A DNA stretch of 51,777 bases, taken from NCBI GenBank assembly GCA_016781735.1, contig JADDPT010000072.1, positions 1 to 51,777 of the forward strand. The letters are read 5' to 3'. Below are positions 20,284 through 29,730 of this stretch, one piece after another. Source of the DNA: Rubrobacter sp. Lineage in GTDB: Bacteria; Chloroflexota; Chloroflexia; Thermobaculales; Thermobaculaceae. The stretch's first letter is position 1. Every line of letters starts with the position of its first letter. The notes under the pieces are model-generated. The model had not been told where the DNA came from. It did no database searches and saw nothing but the letters and a program-made list of their open reading frames with translations. The position numbers and the translations under genes are program-made.

Positions 20284-21486
20284 CTACCTGTCCACTTCAC
20301 CCAGAACGATGTCCAGGCTGCCGATGACGGCCACGACATCCTGCACGGGACGGTTCTCGCACATGAGAGGTAGCGCCGCGAGGTTGTAGTAGCTTGGCGC
20401 CCGCACGTGCATCCTGTATGCCTTCGAGTCACCATCGCTCACGATGTAGTAGCCGAGCTCCCCCTTCGGACCCTCGACCGCCTTGTACACCTCACCCGGA
20501 GGCGCCTTATAACCATGTATCGTCAGAACGAAATGCCGGGTCTGTCCTTCAATCGACGTCATCGCGTCCACCTTGCTGGGAAGCACGTAGTCCGGCAGCT
20601 CAGCCACCCACGGCCCCTCCGGCATCTGGTCGAGTGCTTGGCGCAGTATCCGCAGGCTCTGGCGCATCTCCGCCACGCGGACTTGATAGCGGGAAAATAC
20701 ATCGCCTTCCGTGGCGAGCGGCACATCGAACTCCAGCCGGTCGTATACCTGGTACGGCCTCGCCCTCCGCACGTCGTAGTTCACGCCACTGCCACGAACG
20801 CACGGACCGGTGAGCCCGAGGCTGACGGCGTCCTCCGGCGAGACCACGCCGACGCCCTGCGTACGTCGGATCCAGATAGGGTTCTCCGTCAGCAGGTTCT
20901 CGTACTCATCGATCCTTTCGGGCATGATCCCCAGAAAGTCCTCGAGCATCTGCACCCAACCTTCAGGCAGCTCGGCAGGCATACCTCCGACACGCATCAT
21001 GCTGGTGGTTAGTCGGGCACCGCAGTACTTCTCGAACATGTCGTTGATCAGCTCGCGCTCCCTGAAGCAGTACAGGAAAAGGCTCAAAGCCCCTATATCC
21101 AGGGCGTGCGTGCCCAGCCACACCAGGTGGCTCGCGATGCGTGCGAGCTCTGCCATCAACACGCGCATATACCGAGCGCGGTCCGGAACGTCCTCCTCGA
21201 TCCCGAGCAGCTTCTCCACTGCCTGCACATACCCGAGGTTATTCGATGGAGCGGCGAGGTAGTCCATCCTGTCGGTGTAGGGAAGAGTCTGGTAGTACTT
21301 ACGGACCTCCGCCAGCTTTTCCGTCCCCCGGTGCAGGTAGCCGATGTAGGGCACTGCCTTGCGCACGTTCTCGCCGTTGAGATTAAGCACTACGCGAAGG
21401 ACACCATGGGTGCTCGGGTGCTGCGGCCCCATGTTGAGCACCATCTCCTGCTCTTGAAGATCGTGTATGTCGTACCTGGCGCTCAT
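20284..21486 (-). CDS. nuoD: NADH-quinone oxidoreductase subunit D
   Basis: 400-aa; 'NMGPQHPSTHGVLRVVLNLNGE', 'YLHRGTEKL', 'DIVLGEVDR' C-terminus. Confidence 0.97.
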   Translation of the reverse strand: MSARYDIHDLQEQEMVLNMGPQHPSTHGVLRVVLNLNGENVRKAVPYIGYLHRGTEKLAEVRKYYQTLPYTDRMDYLAAPSNNLGYVQAVEKLLGIEEDVPDRARYMRVLMAELARIASHLVWLGTHALDIGALSLFLYCFRERELINDMFEKYCGARLTTSMMRVGGMPAELPEGWVQMLEDFLGIMPERIDEYENLLTENPIWIRRTQGVGVVSPEDAVSLGLTGPCVRGSGVNYDVRRARPYQVYDRLEFDVPLATEGDVFSRYQVRVAEMRQSLRILRQALDQMPEGPWVAELPDYVLPSKVDAMTSIEGQTRHFVLTIHGYKAPPGEVYKAVEGPKGELGYYIVSDGDSKAYRMHVRAPSYYNLAALPLMCENRPVQDVVAVIGSLDIVLGEVDR

Positions 21487-21501
21487 ACTGCTACCAGCCT
21501 T

Positions 21502-22014
21502 CTAGCGGAAAGGGACGTTATCGGCCGCCCAGATGCCGTAACCACCGATCGCGAAGTCCTTGCGCAGCGGGAAACCGTCCTCCCAGTCTTCCGGCAGTAG
21601 GATGCGGCGGAGGTCGGGATGTCCGGCGAAGTTGATGCCGAACATGTCGTACGTCTCCCTCTCGCCCCAGTTCGCCAGCATGTAGACCTCCGCGAGAGAG
21701 TCCACAGGTTGCCGGTCCTCGACGCGTATCTTGACGCGGAGCATGTCGTTGCGGGAGATGCTGAACAGATGGTACACCACGTCGAAGCGCGGCTCACGGT
21801 GCAGCCAGTCGACGGCTGTTACATCAACTAGGTAGTCAAACCGTAGCTCCGGGTCGTCACGCAGCAGGCGGCACACCTCGACGATACGCTCAGCAGCTAC
21901 TACGACGGTGGTGTCACCGCGATGCACGCCTACCTCGACAACGGCGTCCGGGAGAGCGTCACGGAGGCGCGTGACCGCCAAGCCAGGGTCTGCCTGCCCA
22001 TCCTCGGTGCTCAT
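21502..22014 (-). CDS. nuoC: NADH-quinone oxidoreductase subunit C
   Basis: 170-aa; '[41 protein letters not shown]'. Confidence 0.96.
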   Translation of the reverse strand: MSTEDGQADPGLAVTRLRDALPDAVVEVGVHRGDTTVVVAAERIVEVCRLLRDDPELRFDYLVDVTAVDWLHREPRFDVVYHLFSISRNDMLRVKIRVEDRQPVDSLAEVYMLANWGERETYDMFGINFAGHPDLRRILLPEDWEDGFPLRKDFAIGGYGIWAADNVPFR

Positions 22015-22547
22015 ACGCCGCTACCTGCGGTGTGCAGGTGATCGGACTCCAGCTCGGGCGCCGGCTCCAAAGGCGTCTCCTTCACCTGGCGGTCGCCACG
22101 CTGGATCATCCGCTGCAGCTCCAGGATGCCGTAGAAGAGAGCCTCCGGGATTGGCGGGCAGCCGGGCACATACACGTCCACCGGTACTACCTTATCCACG
22201 CCCTGAAGGTGGCTGTACGTTGGGTACGGCCCCCCGGCGGTGGCGCACGAGCCCATCGAGATCACCCACTTTGGTTCTGGCATCTGGTCGTACAACCTGC
22301 GCAGCACCGGCGCCATCTTCAGCGTCACCGAGCCGGAGACGATCATCAGGTCGGATTGCCGAGGAGATGCGCGGAAGAGCATTCCGGAGCGCTCCATGAT
22401 GTCGAACCGGGCGGCGCTGGCAGCCATCATCTCGATAGCGCAGCACGCCAGTCCGAAGGTCATCGGCCAAAGGCTACTCTTGCGCGCCCACCCAAAGATG
22501 ATCCGGCGCGTGTTCTCGATCAGGTTGGGGTCGTTCTTGTCGCTCAT
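22011..22547 (-). CDS. nuoB: NADH-quinone oxidoreductase subunit B
   Basis: 178-aa; '[17 protein letters not shown]', '[14 protein letters not shown]', '[19 protein letters not shown]'. Confidence 0.97.
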   Translation of the reverse strand: MSDKNDPNLIENTRRIIFGWARKSSLWPMTFGLACCAIEMMAASAARFDIMERSGMLFRASPRQSDLMIVSGSVTLKMAPVLRRLYDQMPEPKWVISMGSCATAGGPYPTYSHLQGVDKVVPVDVYVPGCPPIPEALFYGILELQRMIQRGDRQVKETPLEPAPELESDHLHTAGSGV

Positions 22548-22900
22548 TTCCAGTCAAGCGCTCCTTTGCGCCAGGCATACGCATACGCGACCAGCAGCAG
22601 GGCGATGAAAAGCATCATCTCTATCAGGCCGTAAATTCCGATGCGGCCCGCCACGACGGCCCAGGGATACAGGAAGACCGCTTCGATGTCGAACAGCACG
22701 AAGAGCATGGCGATGGTGTAGTAGGAGATATCGAAGCGCTGCTGCGCCTCGCCAGTGGGCTGCACGCCGCTCTCGTAAGTCTCGGCCTTGATGGGGTTGG
22801 GTTTGTTCGGTGCTAGCAGGCGGCTGAGCGCGAGGGAAACGACGGCGAAGCCGATTACCAACACGAAGAGGATCGCCACCGGGATGTAGCTGGAAACCAC
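22544..22900 (-). CDS. nuoA: NADH-quinone oxidoreductase subunit A
   Basis: 118-aa; '[45 protein letters not shown]'. Confidence 0.96.
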   Translation of the reverse strand: MVSSYIPVAILFVLVIGFAVVSLALSRLLAPNKPNPIKAETYESGVQPTGEAQQRFDISYYTIAMLFVLFDIEAVFLYPWAVVAGRIGIYGLIEMMLFIALLLVAYAYAWRKGALDWK

Positions 22901-22972
22901 TGACTTCCCCCAAACCCGTGTTTCTGTCTGTCTTTACGACCTGGGAGCGCGTCGCCCGCACGGCCCCGGACT

Positions 22973-22990
22973 TTGTGTATTATATCACAA
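22973..22990. promoter_or_regulatory. Rex-type (or CRP/FNR-like) operator overlapping a nuo -10 element
   Basis: TTGTGT-ATTATA-TCACAA, a near-perfect 18-bp inverted repeat (Rex consensus TTGTGA-N6-TCACAA). The minus strand reads TTGTGATATAATACACAA, with TATAAT inside the operator, 73 bp upstream of nuoA. Confidence 0.6.
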
Positions 22991-23118
22991 TCTTTTTGGG
23001 CGAACTGCACTTTGCCCGGTGGCGTGCGGACTGCAAGGGTAACGGAGCACCCCCACAAGGGACGCGACCGCATCATTCGGGCCACGAAATCGGAGCTAAT
23101 AAGGAGCCGCACGTCAGC

Positions 23119-23625
23119 ATGGACAGGTTGTGGAGCCCTTGGCGCTCCGAATACGTTTCAAACGATCCCGCCGCTTCAGAGGGCTGCATATTCTGCGAGT
23201 TCCCTCGGCGGCAGGACGACGCCGCGAATCTCATCGCCTACAGGGGTGAGCACGCATACGTGGTCATGAACCGCTTCCCGTACAACCCCGGCCACCTGAT
23301 GATAGTTCCGTACCAGCACGGATCGGAGCCGCAGGCGCTTCCACCCGAGACATCGGCTGAGCTGATGCACCTTCTGAACCGGTGCCTGACCGGTCTCGCT
23401 CAAAGCTACTCGCCGGACGGATATAACGTCGGCATGAACCTCGGGGCTGCCGCAGGGGCAGGTATCGCGGACCACCTCCACGTGCACGTCGTGCCAAGGT
23501 GGAACGGAGACACGAACTTCATGGCTACCGTGGGCGATATAAAGGTGATCCCGGAGCGTCTTCAGCAGAGTTACGAGACGCTAGCCGCAGCGCTGCGCGA
23601 GGAAACAACTGGTGGAAGCGTCTAG
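23119..23625 (+). CDS. HIT family (histidine triad) hydrolase/AP4A phosphorylase-like
   Basis: 'MDRLWSPWRSEYV', 'CIFCEFPRR', 'GIADHLHVHVVPRW' (HxHxH); ATG at 23119 preferred over the 22918 ORF start. Confidence 0.92.
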   Translation: MDRLWSPWRSEYVSNDPAASEGCIFCEFPRRQDDAANLIAYRGEHAYVVMNRFPYNPGHLMIVPYQHGSEPQALPPETSAELMHLLNRCLTGLAQSYSPDGYNVGMNLGAAAGAGIADHLHVHVVPRWNGDTNFMATVGDIKVIPERLQQSYETLAAALREETTGGSV

Positions 23626-24760
23626 CGGAAACCACAATCAGGAGCTACTCGCGCTCATTACGGAGAAAGCACGGCGCGAGGGCGCCATAACCTTCGCACA
23701 GTACATGGGGCTCGCCCTGTATCACCCCCAGCTCGGCTACTATTCCCGCGCGGAGCCACGAATCGGTCCAGAGGGCGACTACTACACCAGCACTGACGTG
23801 TCTCCCCTGTTCGGCGCAACGATTGGCCGTCAGGTCCTTCAGATGTGGGAGCTGCTGCGGCGTCCAAGGCCGTTCCATGTCGTGGAGTATGGGGCAGGCA
23901 AGGGCCTGCTCGCGGCGGATTTGCTGGGATGGGCAGGCGCCGCTCACCCCGACCTGTTCGACGCCATCGAGTACATCGTAGTGGAGATTAGCGAGGGCCT
24001 TCGGGCTTACCAGCAGCAGAAGTTGGAGCGCTTGCCTGTCACGTGGGCCGAGCCGGGCTCGCTCCGCCCCGATACCATCACTGGCTGCCTGCTCTCGAAC
24101 GAGGTTGCGGACGCTCTGCCGGTCCACCGAGTCCGCTGTGTGGGCGGTCAACTGAGGGAGCTGTGGGTGGTGGCAGGAGAGCGAGGGCTAGGAGAAGAGC
24201 CCAGATCACTCTCCACACCGCTCCTGGCCACGTACCTCGATGAGCACGGCATCTCAATCAGGGAGGGCCAGACGGCCGAGATCAGCTTGGAGGCTAAACA
24301 GTGGATGCGGTCCCAGGTGCGAGCACTCAACAGGGGATGGGTGCTCACTGTGGACTACGGCGGACCTGCCGCCGAAGTGTACGGCCCTGCCCACCCTGAT
24401 GGCACTCTCGCCTGCTACTACCGGCACACCATGAACCGGGAGCCCTTCGCACGTGTCGGCGAACAGGACATCACCGCCCATGTCAACTTCTCCGCGCTCG
24501 CGAGGGCAGCGCGTGAGGAAGGAGGGCGAGTGGAGGGATTTACCTCGCAGGCATACTTCCTGGCCGCGCTCGGTCTGGGAGAGGCGCTGCATTGGTCGGC
24601 GGAGCGGGCAGCCTCCCAGGACGAGTTCGAGCGCGATCGGAACGCTGTCGAGGAGCTGATCCGGCCCGACGGGTTGGGGTCCTTCAAGGTCCTGCTCTGC
24701 TCGAAAGGCGTCGGCCCTCACCGGCTCACGGGCCTCTCGCTCGCCCGGCAGGAAGTGTGA
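23612..24760 (+). CDS. SAM-dependent methyltransferase, MidA/NDUFAF7 family
   Basis: 'GAITFAQYMGLALYHPQLGYY', 'GDYYTSTDVSPLFGATIGRQ', 'VVEYGAGKGLLAADLL', 'LLSNEVADALPVHRV'; GTG start overlaps HIT by 14 bp. Confidence 0.9.
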   Translation: MEASSGNHNQELLALITEKARREGAITFAQYMGLALYHPQLGYYSRAEPRIGPEGDYYTSTDVSPLFGATIGRQVLQMWELLRRPRPFHVVEYGAGKGLLAADLLGWAGAAHPDLFDAIEYIVVEISEGLRAYQQQKLERLPVTWAEPGSLRPDTITGCLLSNEVADALPVHRVRCVGGQLRELWVVAGERGLGEEPRSLSTPLLATYLDEHGISIREGQTAEISLEAKQWMRSQVRALNRGWVLTVDYGGPAAEVYGPAHPDGTLACYYRHTMNREPFARVGEQDITAHVNFSALARAAREEGGRVEGFTSQAYFLAALGLGEALHWSAERAASQDEFERDRNAVEELIRPDGLGSFKVLLCSKGVGPHRLTGLSLARQEV

Positions 24761-24781
24761 ACCGGCTGGGCCCGAACCGAT

Positions 24782-25615
24782 CTACAGCGCGGCGCCACTC
24801 TTCACGTCCAGCGGCACTTCAACACGTTTGCGCATCCCGAAGCGCACCACCGACCGGCAACCGGCGGCCTGCAACTCGGCAACGGCCTCCCGGAACCCGC
24901 TTGCCACCTCACCTGGCGCGTGGGCATCGGAGCCGAGCGTCAAGGAGACGCCGTGTCGAACGAGCGCCTGAAGCAGCGCGGGCGCCGGGTAGAGCTCTCC
25001 AACCGGCTTTCGATAGCCCGCCGTGTTTGCTTCGACGACGACACCGGCTTGTTGGAGTTGCTTCGCAACCCGGTCATATAGCTCCAGTGGTGAACGGGCC
25101 GGCCGGTGTCCCCACTTCTTGATGACGTCGAGATGGGCCATCACGTCGAATATGCCGGTATGCGCCGCCTCGCACATCAGGCCAAAGTAGCGCTCGTACA
25201 GATCGTCAACGTCCCACTCGTCGTACTGATGTTTGTAATCCGGGTTGTCAAAGCCCCAACCGCCGATGAAGTGGACCGAGCCGTACACGTAGTCCCAGGG
25301 GTATGGGGCGAGTAGCCTTTCCAGGTCCGCCTCACGCCCGGGAATGTAGTCGGCCTCGACCCCGAGTCGTACAGAGATCTCCGCGTAGCGTTCCCGCGCG
25401 GCAAGCACGGAGGTGACGTAGCCCTCCCACTCCTCCTCGCGCATCGCGACCCCTGGATCACGCTCGTCCGGCGGCAGCCAGTACATCGGGATGTGCTCGG
25501 AGAAGCCAACCTCGTCCAGCCCGGCCTCGATTCCAGCCAGCACGTACTCCTCTACGGTGCCGCTGCCGTGTCCGCAGAGGCAGGTGTGCATGTGGTAGTC
25601 AGCGTGCCCCTTCAT
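24782..25615 (-). CDS. Histidinol-phosphatase, PHP family (HisJ-like)
   Basis: 277-aa; 'ADYHMHTCLCGHGSGTVEEYVLAGIEAGLDEVGFSEH', 'EANTAGYRKPVGELYPAPALLQ', 'LGSDAHAPGEV'. Confidence 0.88.
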   Translation of the reverse strand: MKGHADYHMHTCLCGHGSGTVEEYVLAGIEAGLDEVGFSEHIPMYWLPPDERDPGVAMREEEWEGYVTSVLAARERYAEISVRLGVEADYIPGREADLERLLAPYPWDYVYGSVHFIGGWGFDNPDYKHQYDEWDVDDLYERYFGLMCEAAHTGIFDVMAHLDVIKKWGHRPARSPLELYDRVAKQLQQAGVVVEANTAGYRKPVGELYPAPALLQALVRHGVSLTLGSDAHAPGEVASGFREAVAELQAAGCRSVVRFGMRKRVEVPLDVKSGAAL

Positions 25616-25721
25616 ACCCGAATGTTAGCGGATGCGCCGCAATACTCCCAGCGGGCGGCAGGCAGTTTGACGGGGCATGCGGGCCGCGCGTAGAATCGGA
25701 CCTTAGCAGGAGGTATTGCTG

Positions 25722-27443
25722 GTGAACCAATCACTGCGCGTCGCGCTCGGCCAGATCAACCCAACCGTCGGCGATTTGAGCGGCAACTCGGAGCTTATCG
25801 CCTCGTACGTTGCGCGAGCGCGCGACCTCGGCGCCGACGTAGTCGCCTTTCCGGAGCTCGCCATAACGGGCTACCCACCCGAGGACCTGCTGCTGAAGCC
25901 TGACTTCCTGGACGACAACCTGCAATGCCTGCAACACCTTGCCGCCCTCTCCCAGGACATCACCGTCGTCGTAGGCTTTGTGGACGTGGCCGACGACATC
26001 TACAACGCGGCGGCCGTACTCCACGGTGGTGACGTTCGTGGCGTTCACCACAAGATGTTCCTTCCGAATTACGGTGTATTCGACGAGGAGCGGTACTTCC
26101 AGCGTGGACGCGAGGCAGGTGTCTTCAGCCTCGGTGAGACCGGCATAGGTGTAAACGTGTGCGAGGACATCTGGTACCCGACCGGTCCGACTGCGCAGCA
26201 GGCCCGCGCCGGTGCCGATGTGATCATCAACATCAGCGCCTCCCCATACCGACGGGGTATCCGCGCCTACAGGGAGCGGATGCTGGCCACGCGTGCGCAG
26301 GACCACTTCACGTACGTGTGTCTAGTTAACACGGTCGGCGGGCAGGACGACCTAGTGTTCGACGGTCAAAGCGTGGTCTTCGATCCCCTGGGAAACACGG
26401 CAGCCCACGCGCCGGGATTTGAGGAGAGTCTGCTGCTAGTCGACCTCGACGTTGGTTCCATCTTCCGGCAGCGTCTGCGCGACCCGCGAACCCGACGACT
26501 GAAGGAGCAAGACATCGCGCTGCCTGTCGTATCCCTTGGCGCCACTGCCAGCGTTGCCCCGAGGGAACAGTTGCCCAGGAAGGTGTGCGAGCCGCTTGAC
26601 GGTCCCGCTGAGACGTATGCCGCCCTCCGCCTGGCGCTGCGCGACTACGTCCACAAGAGTCGATTCTCGAAAGTGGTAGTCGGGCTGTCGGGTGGTGTGG
26701 ACTCGAGCCTGGTGGCAACAATCGCCAGTGACGCGCTGGGCTGCGAAAACGTAATCGGAGTCTCCATGCCCTCGCGATACAGCTCAGCGGGCAGCCGTAC
26801 CCATGCCGCCGAGTTAGCTAAAAACCTGGGCATCAAGCTGCTGTCGGTGCCAGTGGAAGGCATCTACAGCGCCTCCCTCGATGCGCTCGGACCGGAGTTT
26901 GAAGGGACCGAGTTTGGCCTTGCGGAGGAGAACCTACAATCACGCGCGCGGGGCAATGTCCTCATGGCCCTGTCCAATAAGTTCGGCTGGCTTGTGGTCA
27001 CGACCGGCAACAAGAGCGAGAGCGCGGTCGGGTACAGCACGCTATACGGGGACACCGCGGGAGGATTCGCGCTCATCAAGGACGTACTGAAGACTCACGT
27101 CTACGAGCTCTGTCACTATCGAAATTCGCTCGGCAAGGTGATACCTGACACAGTGCTAACCAAGCCCGCGAGCGCCGAGCTCCGTCCCAACCAGAAGGAT
27201 GAGGACTCACTCCCGCCGTATGCTGTGCTCGATCCCATTCTGGAGCAGTACATTGAGGGCGAGCATAGCGTGGACGATATTGCGGCGATGGGCTACGACC
27301 GCGACACCGTCGCGCGTGTCGTCGCAATGGTGGACCGCGCGGAGTACAAGCGAAGGCAGTCGCCTCCAGGCCCAAAGCTCACACCTCGAGCGTTCGGCAG
27401 GGATCGCCGCCTCCCAATCGTGAACGGATATACCGGGCAGTAG
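25722..27443 (+). CDS. nadE: Glutamine-dependent NAD+ synthetase (nitrilase domain plus NadE)
   Basis: 'VALGQINPTVGDLSGN', 'VCEDIWYPTGP', 'VVVGLSGGVDSSLVATIA', 'TGNKSESAVGYSTLYGD'; GTG at 25722 has the better SD spacing (AGGAGG at 25708), track start is TTG 25716. Confidence 0.95.
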   Translation: MNQSLRVALGQINPTVGDLSGNSELIASYVARARDLGADVVAFPELAITGYPPEDLLLKPDFLDDNLQCLQHLAALSQDITVVVGFVDVADDIYNAAAVLHGGDVRGVHHKMFLPNYGVFDEERYFQRGREAGVFSLGETGIGVNVCEDIWYPTGPTAQQARAGADVIINISASPYRRGIRAYRERMLATRAQDHFTYVCLVNTVGGQDDLVFDGQSVVFDPLGNTAAHAPGFEESLLLVDLDVGSIFRQRLRDPRTRRLKEQDIALPVVSLGATASVAPREQLPRKVCEPLDGPAETYAALRLALRDYVHKSRFSKVVVGLSGGVDSSLVATIASDALGCENVIGVSMPSRYSSAGSRTHAAELAKNLGIKLLSVPVEGIYSASLDALGPEFEGTEFGLAEENLQSRARGNVLMALSNKFGWLVVTTGNKSESAVGYSTLYGDTAGGFALIKDVLKTHVYELCHYRNSLGKVIPDTVLTKPASAELRPNQKDEDSLPPYAVLDPILEQYIEGEHSVDDIAAMGYDRDTVARVVAMVDRAEYKRRQSPPGPKLTPRAFGRDRRLPIVNGYTGQ

Positions 27444-27494
27444 CCTGGCATCCCACGCACCCGGTCGGGAACCAGCCATGGTACCTCGGCGTTG

Positions 27495-27500
27495 TATAAT
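27495..27500 (+). promoter_or_regulatory. Candidate -10 (TATAAT) for the cytochrome c maturation operon
   Basis: TATAAT 56 bp before ccdA; no convincing -35 seen. Confidence 0.35.
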
Positions 27501-27555
27501 ACGGTAGGATCACCCTGACTAGGCATTCCCTTCATAGCGATCAGAAGGAGCATCA

Positions 27556-28263
27556 TTGGACGCGGCGAACCTCACATTGCTGGTCGCGTTTGGCGCAGGA
27601 CTCGTCTCCTTCATCAGCCCGTGCGTGCTGCCGCTCGTCCCGGCGTATATAGGCCACCTTGCAGGCGCCTCGCCGCTCGACACCTCCGCACCCACTCGCC
27701 TTCGCTCGTTTGCCCACGCGCTCGCCTTCGTCCTCGGCTTCAGCGCCGTGTTCATCGGCTTCTGGCTCACCCTCAGCCTCGGCTTTTCCTTTATCGGCGA
27801 CAACCTCGGCGTTATCAGGCTAATCGGCGGCAGCATCCTGGTCCTGTTCGGGCTGCACACGCTCGGGCTCCTGAACATCCCCGCTCTCTACCAAGAGCGG
27901 CGTATCCACTTCCGCCCCAGGAAGCGGGGGCTGCACGTCTCGTTTCTGGTGGGTGCCCTATTTGCCGCTGGCTGGACTCCGTGTATTGGCCCGACACTCG
28001 GTGCAATCATCGGCCTCGCGCTGTACCAGGGGGAGGCAGCCCAGGGGGCACTGATGTTCGCTGCGTACTCCGCGGGCCTCGGCATCCCTTTCCTGCTCAC
28101 GGGCCTGGCGCTGGGAACCGCGACGGAGGCGGTCAAGGCGATCGGCGCGAAGGCGCGTATCTTCACCGCGTTGAGCGGAGTGTCCATGATAGTCGTCGGA
28201 GTGCTGATGCTCACCAACATGTGGGTGCGGATGCCACAGTATTTCACCTGGGGCGCCGTCTAA
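27556..28263 (+). CDS. ccdA: Cytochrome c biogenesis protein CcdA (DsbD-like TM protein)
   Basis: 'FGAGLVSFISPCVLPLVPAYIGHLAG', 'GALFAAGWTPCIGPTLGAI'; TTG start after AGAAGGAG. Confidence 0.94.
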   Translation: MDAANLTLLVAFGAGLVSFISPCVLPLVPAYIGHLAGASPLDTSAPTRLRSFAHALAFVLGFSAVFIGFWLTLSLGFSFIGDNLGVIRLIGGSILVLFGLHTLGLLNIPALYQERRIHFRPRKRGLHVSFLVGALFAAGWTPCIGPTLGAIIGLALYQGEAAQGALMFAAYSAGLGIPFLLTGLALGTATEAVKAIGAKARIFTALSGVSMIVVGVLMLTNMWVRMPQYFTWGAV

Positions 28264-28278
28264 GGCGGGAGCAGGCAG

Positions 28279-29730
28279 ATGAAGGGCCTGGCGCTGGTCT
28301 GGCCGCGTGCTGACACCGACAGAGACCTTGTCAACTCCTCGTGGCGCCTGCTGGGCTCGGTCCGGCTGGCAATCGTGCAGCTAGCCCTACTGTGTGCCGC
28401 GCTCGTCATCGGCTCTCTCGTTCCACAGGCGCCTGAAGAGGTGCGCGCGGGCGCGACACCGTACTCGGAGTGGCTGGAAGACCGGCGTGAAAACTTCGGC
28501 GACCTGACGTCGCTGATGAGTTCCTTCTCGCTGTTCAATGTCTACCATTCCTGGTGGTTCCGGCTGCTACTCATCTCGCTCGGGGTCTCCCTGTCCGTCT
28601 ATGTCCTCGGGCGCATGGAGGGGGCTCTCACCAGGCGAAGTGGATCGGTGGCGGACTTCAGGCTTCCGGGTAACGCGCGTGAGCACTTGAGCCTCCTGAC
28701 GACGTCCTCTAAGGAGCAGGCAGTGGAGTCCATCGAGAAGGCTCTGCGTTCGCTGGGCTATGTCCCGGAGATCCTTCATCGCAGCACGGCGACCCACCTG
28801 CAGGCGATCCGTCACCCATGGCACAAGCTCGCAGTGTTGGGTAGCCATCTCGGCGTGGCCGTAGTGTTGATCGGTGCTCTTGGTGGAAGTCTTACAGGCT
28901 TCAGCGACCAGCGGGTCATGGTGCCGGAGGGAGCGACCGTCGAGCTGGAACATGACACCGACCTGGCATTGCGCAACAACCGCTTCGAGGCCACCTGGTA
29001 TCCCGACGTGGATGTGGCGAAGGACTACGTTACCAACGTGACCCTCCTCCACAACGGCAAGCCGGTTCGTGAGAACGTGGACATCCGCGTCAACAGCCCA
29101 CTGAGCTACGACGGCACGCGCGTGCACCAGAGCTTTTACGGTCCCGCCGTGGACCTTCGGATAATGGGCGCGGGCGGCGAGACACTATACGCGCAGGGAG
29201 TCGCGCTTCCGTATCGCGATGCGGAGAGCAGGCCGGCGGGACTCATCCGACTTCCGGGCTACGAGTTGTGGGTTTTCGCCCCACGGCTCGACAGTACGGA
29301 CCTCGAGGTGCGGCCCGGCCAGGTGCGCCTGCGACTCTCCCGGACCGGTGCGGATAAGCCGGTCGGCGAGCTCAACGCTACCACGGGCGAACCCGTGATC
29401 ATCGGGGGCTTGAGCGTGCTTTTCGAGAGGGAGCGCCAGTTCAGCGGCTTCAAGGTGACAAGAAATGCCTTCGTACCGTGGGTGTGGGGCGGCGTAGTAC
29501 TGACACTCCTCGGCACTCTATATGTGTTCTACTTTCCGCGTCGGGAGGTGAGGATCAGGATCGAGCCGCAGTTACAAGGCGCACGCGTGGTACTCGTCGC
29601 CGTCGGTGGCCGCGCGATGGGACGCAGCCAGGAGTGGCAGCGAGTGGTCCGCGCTGTCAACCGGGCGCTGGCGGCGGAGGGCAACCCCCTGCAGGCCACC
29701 ACCGTCGTGGAGGGCACGCGGGATGCCTGA
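28279..29730 (+). CDS. resB: Cytochrome c biogenesis protein ResB/Ccs1
   Basis: 483-aa; 'SSWRLLGSVRLAIVQLALLCAALVIGSLVPQ', 'HLGVAVVLIGALGG', 'INSPLSYDGTRVHQSFYGPA'-type ResB region. Confidence 0.92.
   Translation: MKGLALVWPRADTDRDLVNSSWRLLGSVRLAIVQLALLCAALVIGSLVPQAPEEVRAGATPYSEWLEDRRENFGDLTSLMSSFSLFNVYHSWWFRLLLISLGVSLSVYVLGRMEGALTRRSGSVADFRLPGNAREHLSLLTTSSKEQAVESIEKALRSLGYVPEILHRSTATHLQAIRHPWHKLAVLGSHLGVAVVLIGALGGSLTGFSDQRVMVPEGATVELEHDTDLALRNNRFEATWYPDVDVAKDYVTNVTLLHNGKPVRENVDIRVNSPLSYDGTRVHQSFYGPAVDLRIMGAGGETLYAQGVALPYRDAESRPAGLIRLPGYELWVFAPRLDSTDLEVRPGQVRLRLSRTGADKPVGELNATTGEPVIIGGLSVLFERERQFSGFKVTRNAFVPWVWGGVVLTLLGTLYVFYFPRREVRIRIEPQLQGARVVLVAVGGRAMGRSQEWQRVVRAVNRALAAEGNPLQATTVVEGTRDA

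Noticed and set aside
20274-20435. N-terminal extension of the nuoE ORF to 20435
   Set aside because: Extension overlaps the 3' end of nuoD in another frame; the conserved NuoE sequence starts at 'MVRETW' (20273).
22918-23118. 67-aa N-terminal extension of the HIT ORF
   Set aside because: Would translate the nuo promoter/operator region; the conserved HIT start 'MDRLWSPWRSEYV' is at 23119.
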